DNA of 64,000 bases, from assembly GCF_907165205.1 (NCBI RefSeq), contig NC_058198.1, positions 12,625,001 to 12,689,000 on the forward strand. Reading direction: 5' to 3'. The DNA comes from Coccinella septempunctata (lineage: Eukaryota > Arthropoda > Insecta > Coleoptera > Coccinellidae). The number at the start of each line of letters is the position of its first letter. Within the stretch, counting starts at the first letter, position 1. Under the pieces are notes generated by a model. The model did no database searches. It was not told where the DNA came from and saw only the letters and a list, made by a program, of their open reading frames with translations. The position numbers were made by a program, and so were the translations under genes. Shown one piece after another: positions 10,620-20,630 of the stretch.

Positions 10620-12831
10620 GTGCTGGACTGATCATAGGCCGGTAATCTCGAGAATGAAGATCTCAATGCTCCCAAAATACCAACGCAAGCCAAAGTAACT
10701 AAGAAAGCGCCTTCAAATCTACTAACTACAAAACTCTTCTACACCACCGGATTATAACGACGACATTGAGACTCATTGGCTCCGTTTCAAGTCATCCCTT
10801 GCAAATACAGCGAAAGAAATACTGGGCACAGAATGCTCCCGAAAATCCCCAGACTGGTTCGCCGACAGCGAAACTCATATTGCACCCCTTTTGGAGGCAA
10901 AACACAAAGCGATGAAAACAGCAATTAACAAGCCTGGCGATGCCCAAAAAAGTCTTATAAACATAAAACGCGAGGTCCGTCAAGAAAAAAAGAAAAATCA
11001 AGCATAGCTGGTAGAAAGAGAAAGCTAGGGAAATACAAGCTTGCGCCGATAACCATGACTACAGACGTTTTTTCGAAGCTATTAAAACTGTTTATGGTCC
11101 AAGCAGAAAAGCTAGCTTTCCTATAAGAGATGCTGATGGAGCTATCCTAACTGAAGATGAAAAAATACTCGAAAGATGGAAGGAGCATTACTCACAGGTC
11201 TTGAATCAAAATAGTGACTCGGATTTATCCATTTCAGACCGGCTCCCGCGTATAGTCCGATGACATCGCTTGATGACGAAATCTCAATGTCGGAAATCAT
11301 GGGTGCGATACAAAATATGAAAAATGATGTCACCAGGTCTAGACGGCGTTCCAGCGGAGATATGCAAAGCCCTGGATGAGGACATTTTCAATAGTCTCCT
11401 ATCACTATTCCGCAAGATCTGGGAACAAGGAGATGTGCCACAAGACTTCAGGCACGCTTTAATTATCCAACTCTATAAGATCTAAGGCGATATGTCAAAT
11501 TGCAACAATTACAGGGGCATATTGTTGCTTAGTGTGGCGGGTAAAATTCTCTCGAAGATTAAGGCTGATTAGCCATAATCAGACGATTGCCTGATTCCAC
11601 TCTTAGAAAAGCCAATACCTGAATTCCAGTGCGGCTTTCGCCCAAATCGAGCTACGGTGGACCTAATTTTTACACTGCGACAGCTGCAAATGAAGGCCCG
11701 TAAACAGCAATCAAGGATCGCCTACATCGATTCAAGTAAGGCTTTCGACTCGTTGAATCAGAGAACGCTGTGGAAAATCATGGGACGCCTTGCCTTGGAG
11801 TTCCCGAAAAATGCTTAGCAGTGTATAGAAGCCTTCATACCAACAACACCGCTAGAATATAGCATGATGGCTCTACAGCCGACCATTTCTTAACCAACTC
11901 TGGAATAAAACAAGGCTACGTGTTAGCGCCTTTATTGTTCAATATTTTCGCCAAAGCTGTCTCGATAATTGCTGACATGAGTATGCTGTAAGAGGAGTTG
12001 GAATGAGATTCAGATTTGATGGAGGCCTATTTAACCTGAAGCGCCTCAGAGCAAAAACCCGTACAAAGATAATCGCAGAACTTCAACATGCAGACGACTG
12101 CGCACTTATCGCTAGCAGCTCAAAGGATCTACAAATAATGTTGGACACATATGAACAGATAGGTATGTAGTCGACTCGAGCTAAGGAAAAAAGAGTACTC
12201 TGTTTGAACTGACTGCAACCCAAATAACCTAAATCCACATATGAACAAATATACATAATATTTAGTCCGCCAGAAAGCCTTCAAACACATATCAGCCTGG
12301 AGAATGAAACTCTTAGAACAGGTCGAGCAGTTCAAATACTTGGGAAGCTTCATAAATACTAGGGCTAACCTAGACACGGAAATACACAACCGTATCAATT
12401 CGGCATCACGGGCATTCTGGAAGCTAAAGAACAGAGTGTTTCAAAATCACGACCTCAATCTGCAGACCAAGACAGCTGTTTACAAATCAGTGGTCCTCCC
12501 AACGCTTCTATACGAAAGCGAAAGCTGGACGTCCTACAGGCGACATATTAAACAGCTTGAACAAACGCAACAACGTCATGTAAGACAAATAATGCACATC
12601 AGATGGTTCCACAAAGTTTCGAATGCAGAAGTCTTGCAACGCGCGAGTTGTATAACAATTGAGACTCAATTAACTAGGGCCCGACTCAGATGGAACGGCC
12701 ACATTCTGAGGATGCAAGACACCAGACTTCCCAAAATAGCTCTGTATGGCGAATTTACAGAGGGAGCCCGGAAACCAGGAGGCCAGTATAAGCTGTTCGA
12801 GGATATTCTATATCGATTCCTAGAATACTAG
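10620..12831 (+). pseudogene. APE-type non-LTR retrotransposon (family A), endonuclease end and RT, broken
   Basis: In three frames this reads: end of an endonuclease (TDHRPVISRMKI), a linker (DWFADSETHIAPLLEAKHKAM; REKAREIQACADN; DYRRFFEAIKTVYGPSRKA), RT motifs (SPGLDGVPAEICKALDED; NNYRGILLLS; FRPNRATVDLIF; YIDSSKAFDSLN; LEFGIKQGYVLAPLLFN; adjoining ADDCALIAS), and an open C-terminal part 12304-12831 (EQVEQFKYLGSFINTRANLD...). Many stops and frameshifts make it a fossil. A second copy of the family lies in opposite orientation at 43490-45590. Proteins of this layout are often annotated with a craniofacial-development-protein-2-like endonuclease; I did not settle the clade. Confidence 0.82.
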
Positions 12832-12915
12832 ACTATGATTTGGTTTCATCTGTAAATAGGGAGAAAAATAATAAACCATACACGTATTTAAAGTGGAGGA
12901 AGAAACTACTCAATT

Positions 12916-13287
12916 TTGGGTCAGTTCGAGTGTGCAGCAGGCGAGTGTAAGTTAGGGAACCAGAAGGTCATAGTGCTATCAATATATAGACACAGTGGAG
13001 GCATAATAGGTGTATTTTTCGAACAATTGGAAAACGTCCTTTCTCTCATGCTGGAAGAAAACAAGCTAGTTGTAATAGCTGGTGACTTCAACATAAATTT
13101 ATTGGACATGTCACGTAACATTAGGTCAGAGTTTTCAACACTGTTACAATTGTACCAGTTTCATCCCACAATAAATGAACCGAACCAACATACAAGTAGT
13201 TGCATAGATATTTTTTTTATAAATTTTTCAGTAAGCAAGGCTGTTGTCCTCAAGATTCTATCTCAGATCATACAGGACAAAAAATAA
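12916..13287 (+). pseudogene. AP endonuclease domain of the CR1-like element
   Basis: Contains the endonuclease hallmarks in order: VIVLSIYRHSGG (usual YR.P.G), VVIAGDFNINLL with the catalytic Asp/Asn, SSCIDIFFIN, and then, in the next frame, SDHTGQKITF with the catalytic Asp-His. The enzyme normally nicks target DNA to prime reverse transcription. The N-terminal catalytic Glu region is absent or degraded. Confidence 0.8.
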
Positions 13288-13299
13288 CATTTAAATTGT

Positions 13300-14395
13300 C
13301 CTCAACCCCTAAAAATGTTTTTACTTATCGCAGAATATATAGTGAAATAGCAAAAATAGCATTCAAGAACGGAACAAGATGAGAGAGCAGGATTGGGAGT
13401 CGGTCTTTGATCAGGAAGAAAATGATGTGAGTGCACAATGGGAATGTTTTATTAATATTTTCCATCTCATTTTTAAAGAACATTTGCCTTTGAAATTGAT
13501 ACATGTTAAAAATAGAACTACAAATTATTACAACACGCCAGAAGTTATAGTAGAAGTAGGAAAAAATTATATGTTTTATTGTTATTAAAATCGCGGAACA
13601 AATGTTTCAAATCGTTATATGATCAAGAAAAACAAAGATATGATATGTCATTATTGCAAGCTGGAGTTAATTACTATAATGTTTGAGTATTAATACTCAA
13701 TGCTATAATAATAAGATAGAATGTTCTGACAATAAAAATACAGCCATGTGATCCTTATGTGGGGAAATAAAGGGAAAGAACTCGAAGTTGGTGAAAAATA
13801 TTATAAATTTTTTTATAGCAAAGATCCAAATTGTTGAAAGATGTAGATAAGGTTCCCTTCTTATACAGGGAGCCATACACCAATCAATTTATATTTTTGA
13901 AACCAACTGATTCAGAGGAAATAAAAATAATTTCGAAAATTAAAAATAAATTTTCCAGTGGTGTGTATGATGTGCCAATCAGTGTTATAAAATAATGCAC
14001 TGATGAAATGAGACATGTTTTATCGTACATTATAAATAATTCCCAAATATGGAAAATTTCCTTGTAGATTAAGGTTTGCTTTTATTAAACCATTATATAA
14101 AAAAGGAGATGTGACTTTAATCGATAGTTATGGGCCAATAAGTTTATTATCAAAATTTTCAAAATTATTTGAGCATGCTTTTTGTGATAGACCACTCGTA
14201 TTCTCAAATGAATGTAATTTCTTCAATAGTTCACAATATGGATACTTGGAAGGTAGGTCAGCACTATATCAATTTACTGAAATAATAATTATTTTGATGC
14301 AATCACATGTTTTGCAGAAGGCACTCATATCATTCTGGATGATGGTGAATTCAAATATCTGGAAACCAAAGCGGAATTGGCTCTCGAACAGTTAA
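13300..14395 (+). pseudogene. Linker and RT fingers of the CR1-like element
   Basis: Reads through several frames: NKCFKSLYDQEKQRYDMSLL, YREPYTNQFIFLKPTDSEE (about 13865-13920), IKNKFSSGVYDVPISVIK, FIKPLYKKGDVTLIDSYGPI, SLLSKFSKLFEHAF. These match the EN-RT linker and the fingers motif (usually NYRPISLLS). The palm up to the FADD motif was lost before or at the fold-back insertion. Confidence 0.7.
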
Positions 14396-14443
14396 AATCT
14401 TGATAATAAAAAAATCACGCCTATAAACAGGGAGGCAATGAAT

Positions 14444-14729
14444 ACAATAATAAGGATAAATTCAGATGCATACCACCCGCCGATATGAGTATCAACAAAT
14501 GTTACGATCTGAATTGAACTAGCTAATTTGCCATCGTCAAGGCCCCAAATGAAGTACGCTCCATCGAAGAAAAGCAGATGCTGACCATGGTTTCGGTCTC
14601 ATTTGACCTCATCAGAGCAACATAGCATTTTTCTACGATGGAGAACGTTTGGAATTGATGGAACTTTATTCAATATTGACAAGTGCTACTGGGTACTATA
14701 CATTTACCCAGAGCGCCACCCAATATGAA
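14444..14729. repeat. Left arm of the hammerhead fold-back element
   Basis: Inverted copy of 14809-15094. Most differences cluster in the outer 60 bp. Base p pairs with base 29538 minus p along the full arm without indels. Confidence 0.9.
14573..14627 (-). ncRNA. Hammerhead self-cleaving ribozyme, left arm
   Basis: Inverted copy of the motif in the right arm, with the same core and stem II. The predicted cleavage site is after the C at 14583 on the minus strand. The base following stem I differs (atctgc instead of atgtgc). Because the arms are inverted, an RNA from either strand would carry one active-sense ribozyme. Confidence 0.75.
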
Positions 14730-14808
14730 TTAGGGAAAATATGGGACATATGCTATTGTCTTCGTCTTGGTTTGGTTTCTATCTGAAGGGGATTGAATCG
14801 GACACCGT

Positions 14809-15094
14809 TTCATATTGGGTGGCGCTCTGGGTAAATGTATAGTACCCAGTAGCACTTTCCAATATTGAATAAAGTTCCATCAATTCCAAACGTTCTCCAT
14901 CGTAGAAAAATGCTATGTTGCTCTGATGAGGTCAAATGAGACCGAAACCATGGTCAGCATGTGCTTTTCTTCGATGGAGCGTACTCCATTTGGGGCCTTG
15001 ACGATGGCAACTTGGCTAGTTCAATTCAGAACGTAACACTTGTTGACATTCATATAGGCGGGTGGTATGCATCTGAATTTTTCCTTATTATTGT
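14809..15094. repeat. Right arm of the hammerhead fold-back element
   Basis: Mirror of the left arm. Its innermost 28 bp (ttcatattgggtggcgctct and on) are a perfect complement of the left inner end. Confidence 0.9.
14911..14965 (+). ncRNA. Hammerhead self-cleaving ribozyme, right arm
   Basis: Shows the full conserved core: CTGATGA (14923-14929), stem II GGTC/GACC (14930-14933 with 14940-14943) with a 6-base loop, GAAA (14944-14947), a very short stem III (ACC/GGT), then GTC with predicted cleavage after C14955, and stem I closing through TGCT (14919-14922) with AGCA (14956-14959). Such tiny stem III versions usually act as dimers in Penelope-like and retrozyme RNAs. Inferred from sequence; cleavage not shown. 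Confidence 0.75.
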
Positions 15095-15104
15095 TAAAAT
15101 CTTG

Positions 15105-15295
15105 GTTCACTGCTAAAAAGTTGATGATTAATGATGAAAAAACTAAGGTTATTTCATTCAGCACTCAGAGATCTGTTAAAAGTATATAAAAATGTTCAAA
15201 TTGATGGATTAAATATTAAACTTGAAGAGTCAACAAAATATCTGGGCTTTACATAGATCAATACTTAAAGTGTACTAGCCATATTGATTACACGA
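15105..15295 (+). pseudogene. RT palm/thumb piece of the CR1-like element
   Basis: Reads SWFTAKKLMINDEKTKVISFS, a stretch that normally follows the FADD motif by about 35 residues, then KISGLYIDQYLKCTSHIDY, the degraded YLG box. Links the pieces on either side of the fold-back insertion. Confidence 0.7.
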
Positions 15296-16035
15296 CTCTA
15301 CAAAAAAAAAATTTCGTTCTTTGTCCTAACGTTTATTCTAGGATTTTACGGTTGATTATGCACAAAAACGAAAATAAAATACTTTGTTTTGGTATAAAGT
15401 TTGCTTTCTTGATAGTTATAGTAATAATACTCATTCTTCATTTTTTTTATAATTTTTAATACTTTCAAAAAGATCGCGCGTTGAGAGTGGGGTGTTTACC
15501 CTTACAAAGTGCCGCTGGAGGGCACTCGAGTCATAAACAACGATCAGGTGTTGTTTACAAGCCCAAACAAACTTTAAATATCGTCAAGAAAGTGTAAATA
15601 CGATGCTGATGCATTTTGTTTTATATGTGGTCAATTTATTAAAATTCGAGGCGTGAAATACGAATTAAAGACATCTCACGTTCTCTTTAAAACCTATGAA
15701 GTATATTTTGATTTTCCTGTTTGGAATCAAGAGAAGCCATGGGCTCCACATGTTGCTTGTAGTTATTGTAAAAGATGTTTGGGGGTTTAGTGAGAGAAGG
15801 TAGTTATGAACATTGAATAAAAAAGTAAAAGCGTGCACTTTTGAATTATTTTCCACTTTTTTCGTAAGTTAATTTAATAGTAAAACTCTATTAAATAATA
15901 AACATATTTATTTCAATAGTTTTATTTTCAATAAAGAATTTAAATCAGAGATTTCGAAAAATATCGAAATCAGTCTCCTGAACACAAAAGCAAACTTTTT
16001 CATGCCATATATTTTTTTTCGTCTAATTAGGATCT
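15296..16035 (+). other. Insertion of unknown origin holding a cysteine-rich gene fragment
   Basis: Interrupts the CR1-like RT between the YLG region and the thumb. No terminal repeats or clear target duplication were found. It contains the protein fragment at 15590-15790; the rest is AT-rich. Confidence 0.5.
15590..15790 (+). pseudogene. Fragment of a cysteine-rich protein of a multicopy insect type
   Basis: An open stretch of about 65 codons reads KCKYDADAFCFICGQFIKIR, later FPVWNQEKPWAPHVACSYCK and RCLGV before two stops. It has two CxxC pairs (CFIC, CSYC) with a His between, as in a small zinc-binding domain. I recall proteins with this DADAFC-CG...PWAPH-C-YCK pattern as highly multicopy in arthropod genomes, suggesting a mobile origin, but their function is unknown to me. 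The fragment has no start, no promoter and a broken end. Confidence 0.6.
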
Positions 16036-16039
16036 AAAC

Positions 16040-16560
16040 TATCGAAATTTTATGCTTTGCAGTCAAAGTCAAATTTGGTGTTGACCCGTGTTATTTATCA
16101 GGAAAGCATCTCTAAAATTGGATATGGCATTCCTTTATTTTCAAATTATTTAGATTATGAGACTTTGAAGATAGTATATTATGCAAACTTTGAGTCGGTG
16201 CAAAGATATAGTATTATATGCTGGGGTTCTAGTTCGGAGGTGCAAAAAGTATTTTTCATACAAAAAGAATTTTAAGATTATTGTCTAAATTAGGAGTTCT
16301 CGATGCATGTAGAGGAGTGTTTAAAAAAATGGTATCTTGACAGTTTATAGTATTTATTTGTATGAATGCCTAATTTTTCTCTTCAGAGGCAAGGCCATCA
16401 GTTTCGCAATAAATATGCCATGGGTTGACTAACAGAAAAACATTCTTTATACTTGTGTATACAAGTATATAATAATGAAAATCGAGAGAATTAATGATTT
16501 TAATTTATTTAAGCATAAAGTGAAAGAAATGCTTATTAAATAAGAACCCTACTCTCTACT
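16040..16560 (+). pseudogene. C-terminal RT remnant of the CR1-like element
   Basis: 16057-16275 is open and reads SISKIGYGIPLFSNYLDYETLKIVYYANFE then YSIICWGSS, the standard CR1/L2 thumb pattern (LK.VYYA.F.S...YGI..WG). Past 16275 the frame shifts with stops. The (ATCT)n tail follows near 16663. Confidence 0.75.
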
Positions 16561-16811
16561 AGAGTATCTTGATGTTCAGTGGGGGTGGAAAGTATTTTAT
16601 GTAGTTTTTGTTGACACTATTATTTAGGTTGTATTGTGTGTAGTATAGGTGTATAAAGATTGTTATCTATCTATCTATATATTGAGCGAGCCTTCCCTGA
16701 AGACATTCGCCCCTTATCAATATCCATGCATGAGAACGCCGGATGATGGCCATCTTCACTAACAAAAAGTAATGATATCGATTGAAATTTATTTTGAGAG
16801 GATTTTGCATC

Positions 16812-16905
16812 TCTTCATAAACTTTTTAGGGTTTTCACTCCCAATCTCTGAAACAAAATCAATTAAAAATGAAATCAAAGATTTGCTCCTGCGTAAATTC
16901 TTGCA
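16812..16905 (+). pseudogene. 94-bp host fragment shared with 54899-54993
   Basis: Nearly identical (two or three differences) to the coding end just left of the fold-back element at 54994 (FLGFSLPISETKSIKNEI...). The Penelope sequence begins at exactly the same base in both places, so host and insertion were copied together. Confidence 0.75.
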
Positions 16906-16991
16906 CTAATTTGTCAGGAGCAAATTAACTAGAAAAAATTGTTGCCTGACAATGAACTCAAAATAAATAACGTTGAAATTATAATTCTTCG

Positions 16992-17030
16992 TAACGTTTC
17001 GGAGTCTATATCAGAGTCCTTCGTCAGACG
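16992..17030 (-). ncRNA. Degenerate hammerhead-like motif
   Basis: Minus strand: ctgacga, an imperfect hairpin (ggactct with agactcc), then gaaacgtt. Resembles a hammerhead core, but one extra A follows ctgacga and stem II has mismatches. Probably inactive. Better preserved copies are in the fold-back element at 55.0-55.4 kb. Confidence 0.4.
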
Positions 17031-17124
17031 GAAAAATCTACTTTTGAAAATCTTCTGAATTGTCGCTTTTTGTCTGACATTAATTGTCAACACACAGAAA
17101 CAGAGACTGCACAGAAACGTTGAT

Positions 17125-17310
17125 TCATTTAATTTTGAAATTACCGGATGACAGTTCCTTCTTTAGTAAATTGATCCAAATATGATCTATTCCTATCGAA
17201 CAATTTGCCAAATTATTATCTTGATCTAATAGAATACACGTAGACTCTTTAATTTTTCGTTTAAAATGGTCTGGTTCTGTCATTAAAATTTTAGTGTTGT
17301 CCCAATCCAC
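17125..17310 (-). pseudogene. Penelope GIY-YIG endonuclease, C-terminal part
   Basis: 61 codons starting MDWDNTKILMTEPDHFKRK and ending in a stop. The DWDN...IL..EP..FKR pattern is typical of the end of the GIY-YIG endonuclease of Penelope-like elements. The catalytic GIY-YIG pair lies upstream and is absent. Confidence 0.7.
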
Positions 17311-17312
17311 AG

Positions 17313-17484
17313 AAAATCAAATCATTAATGATGCCACAGAAATATTCCAGTCCGATTCTCATTTTTTTGAAAAAGATATGAATTGAATAATCAACAAAAA
17401 GAAAACATTTTTGAAGCCAACTGAGAAAACACTTCACGAATTGGGACTGGAATATTTCTGTGGCATCATTAATGATTTGATTTT
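17313..17484. repeat. Inverted repeat with perfect 41-bp arms
   Basis: 17313-17353 and 17444-17484 are exact complements, 90 bp apart, starting right where Penelope similarity stops. Probably a templated inverted duplication at a repair or insertion junction. Confidence 0.75.
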
Positions 17485-19079
17485 TTTACCTGGTAATCTG
17501 ATTAGAGATATGTACGTATTTGAACTTTTTGGAGATTTCTATCGATCAAGTGTTACCGCATGTTATTGGAAATACTGCAAATTATACTTCGTTAAGAATA
17601 TTTCGAGAACTAATGCATAAAATGAAAAAACAATTACTGTGCTGAAATCAGTATAAAAATACCTTTCAAATGAGGTATCACTCACCCCATCTTCTCTATT
17701 CAAAAATTGGGGGTGAGGGTTGTAGTAGCAAGGGTTGAAGCGCTATGCGTCCGTAACCTACATCTTAAGTTGTCCCCCTCGAAACAGAAATCGACCTGTC
17801 CGAGCATTTCTATCGAAAAAATTTATTTCGTCTGTAATCTCGTCTGTTTCGTTTTCAAATGGCCACCCTGTATATATTTATTTCAGCCATCATTTTTTCA
17901 TTTTCAGCTTCAGCGAAATTATTTCTGAATCAAGCTGTCTAAGTTTATTATCTAAAATTTAGAGTTTTTCAGCCTGGATTGAAAGTCGGGAAGTCTTTGA
18001 TACTAATGAAATACTTGTAGGACAAACTGTTCTTTCCCTTATAATGAAAAATATTCGTTTTAATACCAGTTTTGTCAAAATATCCCCTGAAATAACCTAT
18101 TAATGATGAAAATGATCTGTATCAAAGTGGTTGAGCATTAAATTTTGAGTCGAATGGCATCAAGGGCGTTTTTTCCACCTATTTCAAAAAAATTGAATTT
18201 CGAAGTTGAGTCACTTTCGAGCATACATGAAAAAGTGAGCTGTTGTGTTTAAAACTATCAGGACACACATAACACAAGGTCAAAACTTCGGAGATATAGT
18301 GTCAGTCTACCCCTTACAATATATCAAAAAGGCGTCGCAAATTTCACACAATGATTTACAATTTTCTACTCACGACATCATATCACCATCATATTTCTGG
18401 AACCCAATGACAAAATTTAAATTTTGAAGGGATGGGAAGGTACATTTAATCTAGAGGTTTTTACCGAGAAGCTACAAAATATATTAGGCAAGTTTTGTTG
18501 CAGATGTACTCTACTGTACAGTATGTTTTTCTGTATTTATTTCAATTCATATTAGAATAGTGATCTATCTCTCTTTATTATGAAATAGTTTCATTTTGAA
18601 ATGTTTTGCATGTTTCTTTTTTTCTCAACAGGCACTTCAAGATGCTCAATTTTTACAGTTTGTTTAACTCCAGCGAGAAGCAGAGACCACAAAACAGACA
18701 CTGCCTAGGTGCGTCTTTGTTTCTCAAAGGATTTACAATATGAGTTGACGTGTATTTTCAATTACAATGTACAAAATAATAATAAAAATAATAATAAACC
18801 CGCCGATCTCGGGCTTTGTGCATTCTACGTCTTGTAAATTTCCTCGGTTTGAAAGCATTTGCCCCATAGCCATAGAGACATGTCAGCCATAGAGCAATGT
18901 CAGCATGAAAATGTCTTTTTTATAGAAAGAGAGAAATGATCGTCGGGCATTTACTGGTCTATTTTTTGTTCACATGGAGATTGGTGTGGACCAATCAAAA
19001 TTCTAGAAAAAGACAACTGCATGCCCGACGTGCGTTTCTCTCACTTCGTCACTTTTTTTGACCGTATTTCATCCATAGA
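17485..19079. other. No gene seen; repeat relics
   Basis: A MITE-like end (gccaccctgtata, about 17861-17873) is present without its partner. A stretch around 18040-18125 is similar in inverted orientation to 19740-19840. The remainder is unassigned. Confidence 0.5.
18929..19042. repeat. Short inverted repeat, 22-bp arms
   Basis: gagagaaatgatcgtcgggc... at 18929-18950 is complementary, with a few mismatches, to 19021-19042. Possible small MITE or hairpin of about 114 bp. No target duplication noticed. Confidence 0.5.
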
Positions 19080-19592
19080 TATAAAGGGTAGGCACAGTCC
19101 ATGTCTATATGTCTATGATTTGCCCATGAAGTCAGTGCAATCAGTGGTTGCACTTTCTCTTTTACAGACAGGATAAGGGGAAAGTGCTGAAGCTTGTCAA
19201 CAACAACCGCAGCCTTCTGGAGGAAATTCAGCTCTTCTTTAAATACGATAACTAATCCGAAGGGATAGCGGAAGCTGGGCAAGGATTTTTGACATCCCTC
19301 TATGGCATCTGTGGAATATTTGGATAAGTTGCGTTTCTCTCTGCTCTCCAAATCTCTGGTGAAATCTGAGTTAAATCTGGCGTCCCTGCCACCTACGTCT
19401 GAAGCAACTCGGCAGCACTGCTTCAGAGCCTACCTACAGGTGCAGATATGTCGAGGGCATGATATAGATCCTCTCCAGAGGAGCTGGCAAATTTCATCCT
19501 TCGGTCTTACCGACATTGAAGAAACCACAATCTCCTGTAAGTGTACAAAGGGGTGTAGAGGAAGGTGCAGGAAAGCCGAAATAAAATGGTAG
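19080..19592 (+). pseudogene. Fragment of a multicopy cysteine-rich insect protein
   Basis: Plus-strand reading, in two frames: HEVSAISGCTF (compare a common AISGCDT motif), FWRKF, then 19302-19592 open: MASVEYLDKLRFSLLSKSLV, LASLPPTSEATRQHCFRAYL, and a CKCTKGCRGRCRK end. I associate the order (AI.GCD, LPPTS...H..R.YLQVQ, CxCKxGCxxxCxCRK) with a large uncharacterised insect family, probably spread by mobile elements. Upstream parts and a start codon are missing. A minus-strand ORF over 19049-19351 is a shadow. Confidence 0.55.
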
Positions 19593-20160
19593 GGTATTTA
19601 ATATCTGAACATGAATACCGATGAAACACAAAGTTGAAATTATCAGTTTTCGAAAGTGGCACAACCTCAAAATGTAATTTTTTTTAAATGGGTGGTGAAA
19701 AAACGCTTTCGTTGCCATCCGACGCAGAATTTAATGTTCAACAAATTTGATAGAGATCACTTTCGTCATTAATAGGTAATTCTAGAAGAAATGTCTTCAA
19801 AATTAGTGCTGAAACGAATATTTTTCATTATTCTGAAAAATTTATCAACTTTGGGAAGTTGTATAACGAAAACGGTTAGTCCGAAATAGTCTGATCTTAT
19901 TTGACGCCAAATTCAATGCACAACATTCATATCAAGCATTTTCAATAAATTTCCAGTCCTACGGAAGACATGATTGAAAAACCGCGAAATATTCCCTTCA
20001 GGGGGCACATTTTAGCCCCTCCCCCCTACTTATGCGCAACTCCACCGAAGCGTCAACCTACAATATTCATATTCATATTAGGTCATAATTAAAGCCATCG
20101 AAGAAAAAAATTCTTTGATTTCAATATTCTCATAATTGAATGCTTATTCTATTGGACTTT
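19593..20160. other. No gene seen
   Basis: AT-rich flank of the CR1-like element. 19740-19840 is an inverted relative of 18040-18125, a dispersed repeat of unknown type. Confidence 0.5.
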
Positions 20161-20304
20161 TTGTGTGTTCGACAATTGTGAATTGAATAAAGAAAAAATA
20201 TTTTTAATTAGGTACAGTATATTTTCCTATACAGTACATTTTTCCTATATTTTTCCCGAGTCGAGAGTAGTAGGTGCTTATACTCCGGTAATTTTTTTGG
20301 CAAG

Positions 20305-20630
20305 ATGGCGGAAAGTGAAGAAGATACCGAAATTCGCTCCGGCAAATCTTCGAAAACAAGTGTGCTCATTGCGGAAAAAAGCTGTAGAAGGTGCTAAGTG
20401 CTTTAACTGTGAAGGAATATTCCATTATAGTTGTCTGACACAGTCGACAAATAAAAAACCTGCCACCTGCAAACATGTAGTGCAAGGTGAATCCAAGGAA
20501 GAAAACAACTATCAAAACAAAATTTTAAGTGTAGAAAATGCCTATCTGAAAGAGTTGCTCAAAGCAGCGGTAAAAAAAATCAAATTCTCATAATGAATAA
20601 CCAATTACTGCTGGAAAGAATTATATCATT
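20305..20630 (+). pseudogene. ORF1 N-terminal part with zinc finger (CR1-like)
   Basis: Probable start ATG at 20305 in good context (caagATGgcgg), reading MAESEEDTEI... then a frameshift near 20360 into the frame CGKKAVEGAKCFNCEGIFHY, SCLTQSTNKKPATCKH. The Cys/His pattern fits a PHD-like finger typical of CR1 ORF1. It continues as a coiled coil (KILSVENAYLKELLKAA) and NNQLLLERI up to the insertion at 20631. Confidence 0.7.

Larger units (their letters stand above)
14403..15092. mobile_element. Fold-back retroelement with hammerhead ribozymes (Penelope/retrozyme-like)
   Basis: Arms 14444-14729 and 14809-15094 are both 286 bp, about 95 percent identical as inverted copies, around a 79-bp spacer. 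The insertion is flanked by a 12-bp direct repeat gttaaaatcttg (14391-14402 and 15093-15104) inside the CR1-like RT; deleting one copy plus the insert restores the RT reading (LKSWFTAKK). Each arm holds a hammerhead ribozyme core. Inverted terminal repeats with hammerheads and variable target duplications are known for Penelope-like elements; short hammerhead retroelements (retrozymes) also exist. No protein is encoded, so it is non-autonomous. Confidence 0.8.
12841..16680 (+). mobile_element. CR1-like retrotransposon, broken by two insertions
   Basis: One element can be followed through endonuclease (12916-13290), linker (13300-14110), RT fingers (14111-14390), a fold-back insertion (14403-15092), RT palm/thumb (15105-15295), a second insertion (about 15296-16035) and the RT C-terminus (16040-16550). 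It ends at a likely tail of ATCT repeats (about 16663-16677). Across the first gap the RT reads ALEQLKSWFTAKKLMIND when the insertion and one flank copy are removed. Frameshifts and stops are common, so it is old. Confidence 0.8.
16906..17312 (-). mobile_element. Penelope-like retroelement, 3' fragment
   Basis: Read leftward: the end of the endonuclease ORF (17310-17125), a 3' region, a hammerhead-like motif (17030-16992), and a terminus ctaatttgtcagg at 16906. Sequence from 16906 to about 17210 matches arm and spacer of the fold-back element at 54994-55451. The RT is missing: similarity ends at about 17312. Confidence 0.7.

Noticed and set aside
19049..19351. 100-codon minus-strand ORF
   Set aside because: Opposite the cysteine-rich fragment that has family-like motifs on the plus strand.
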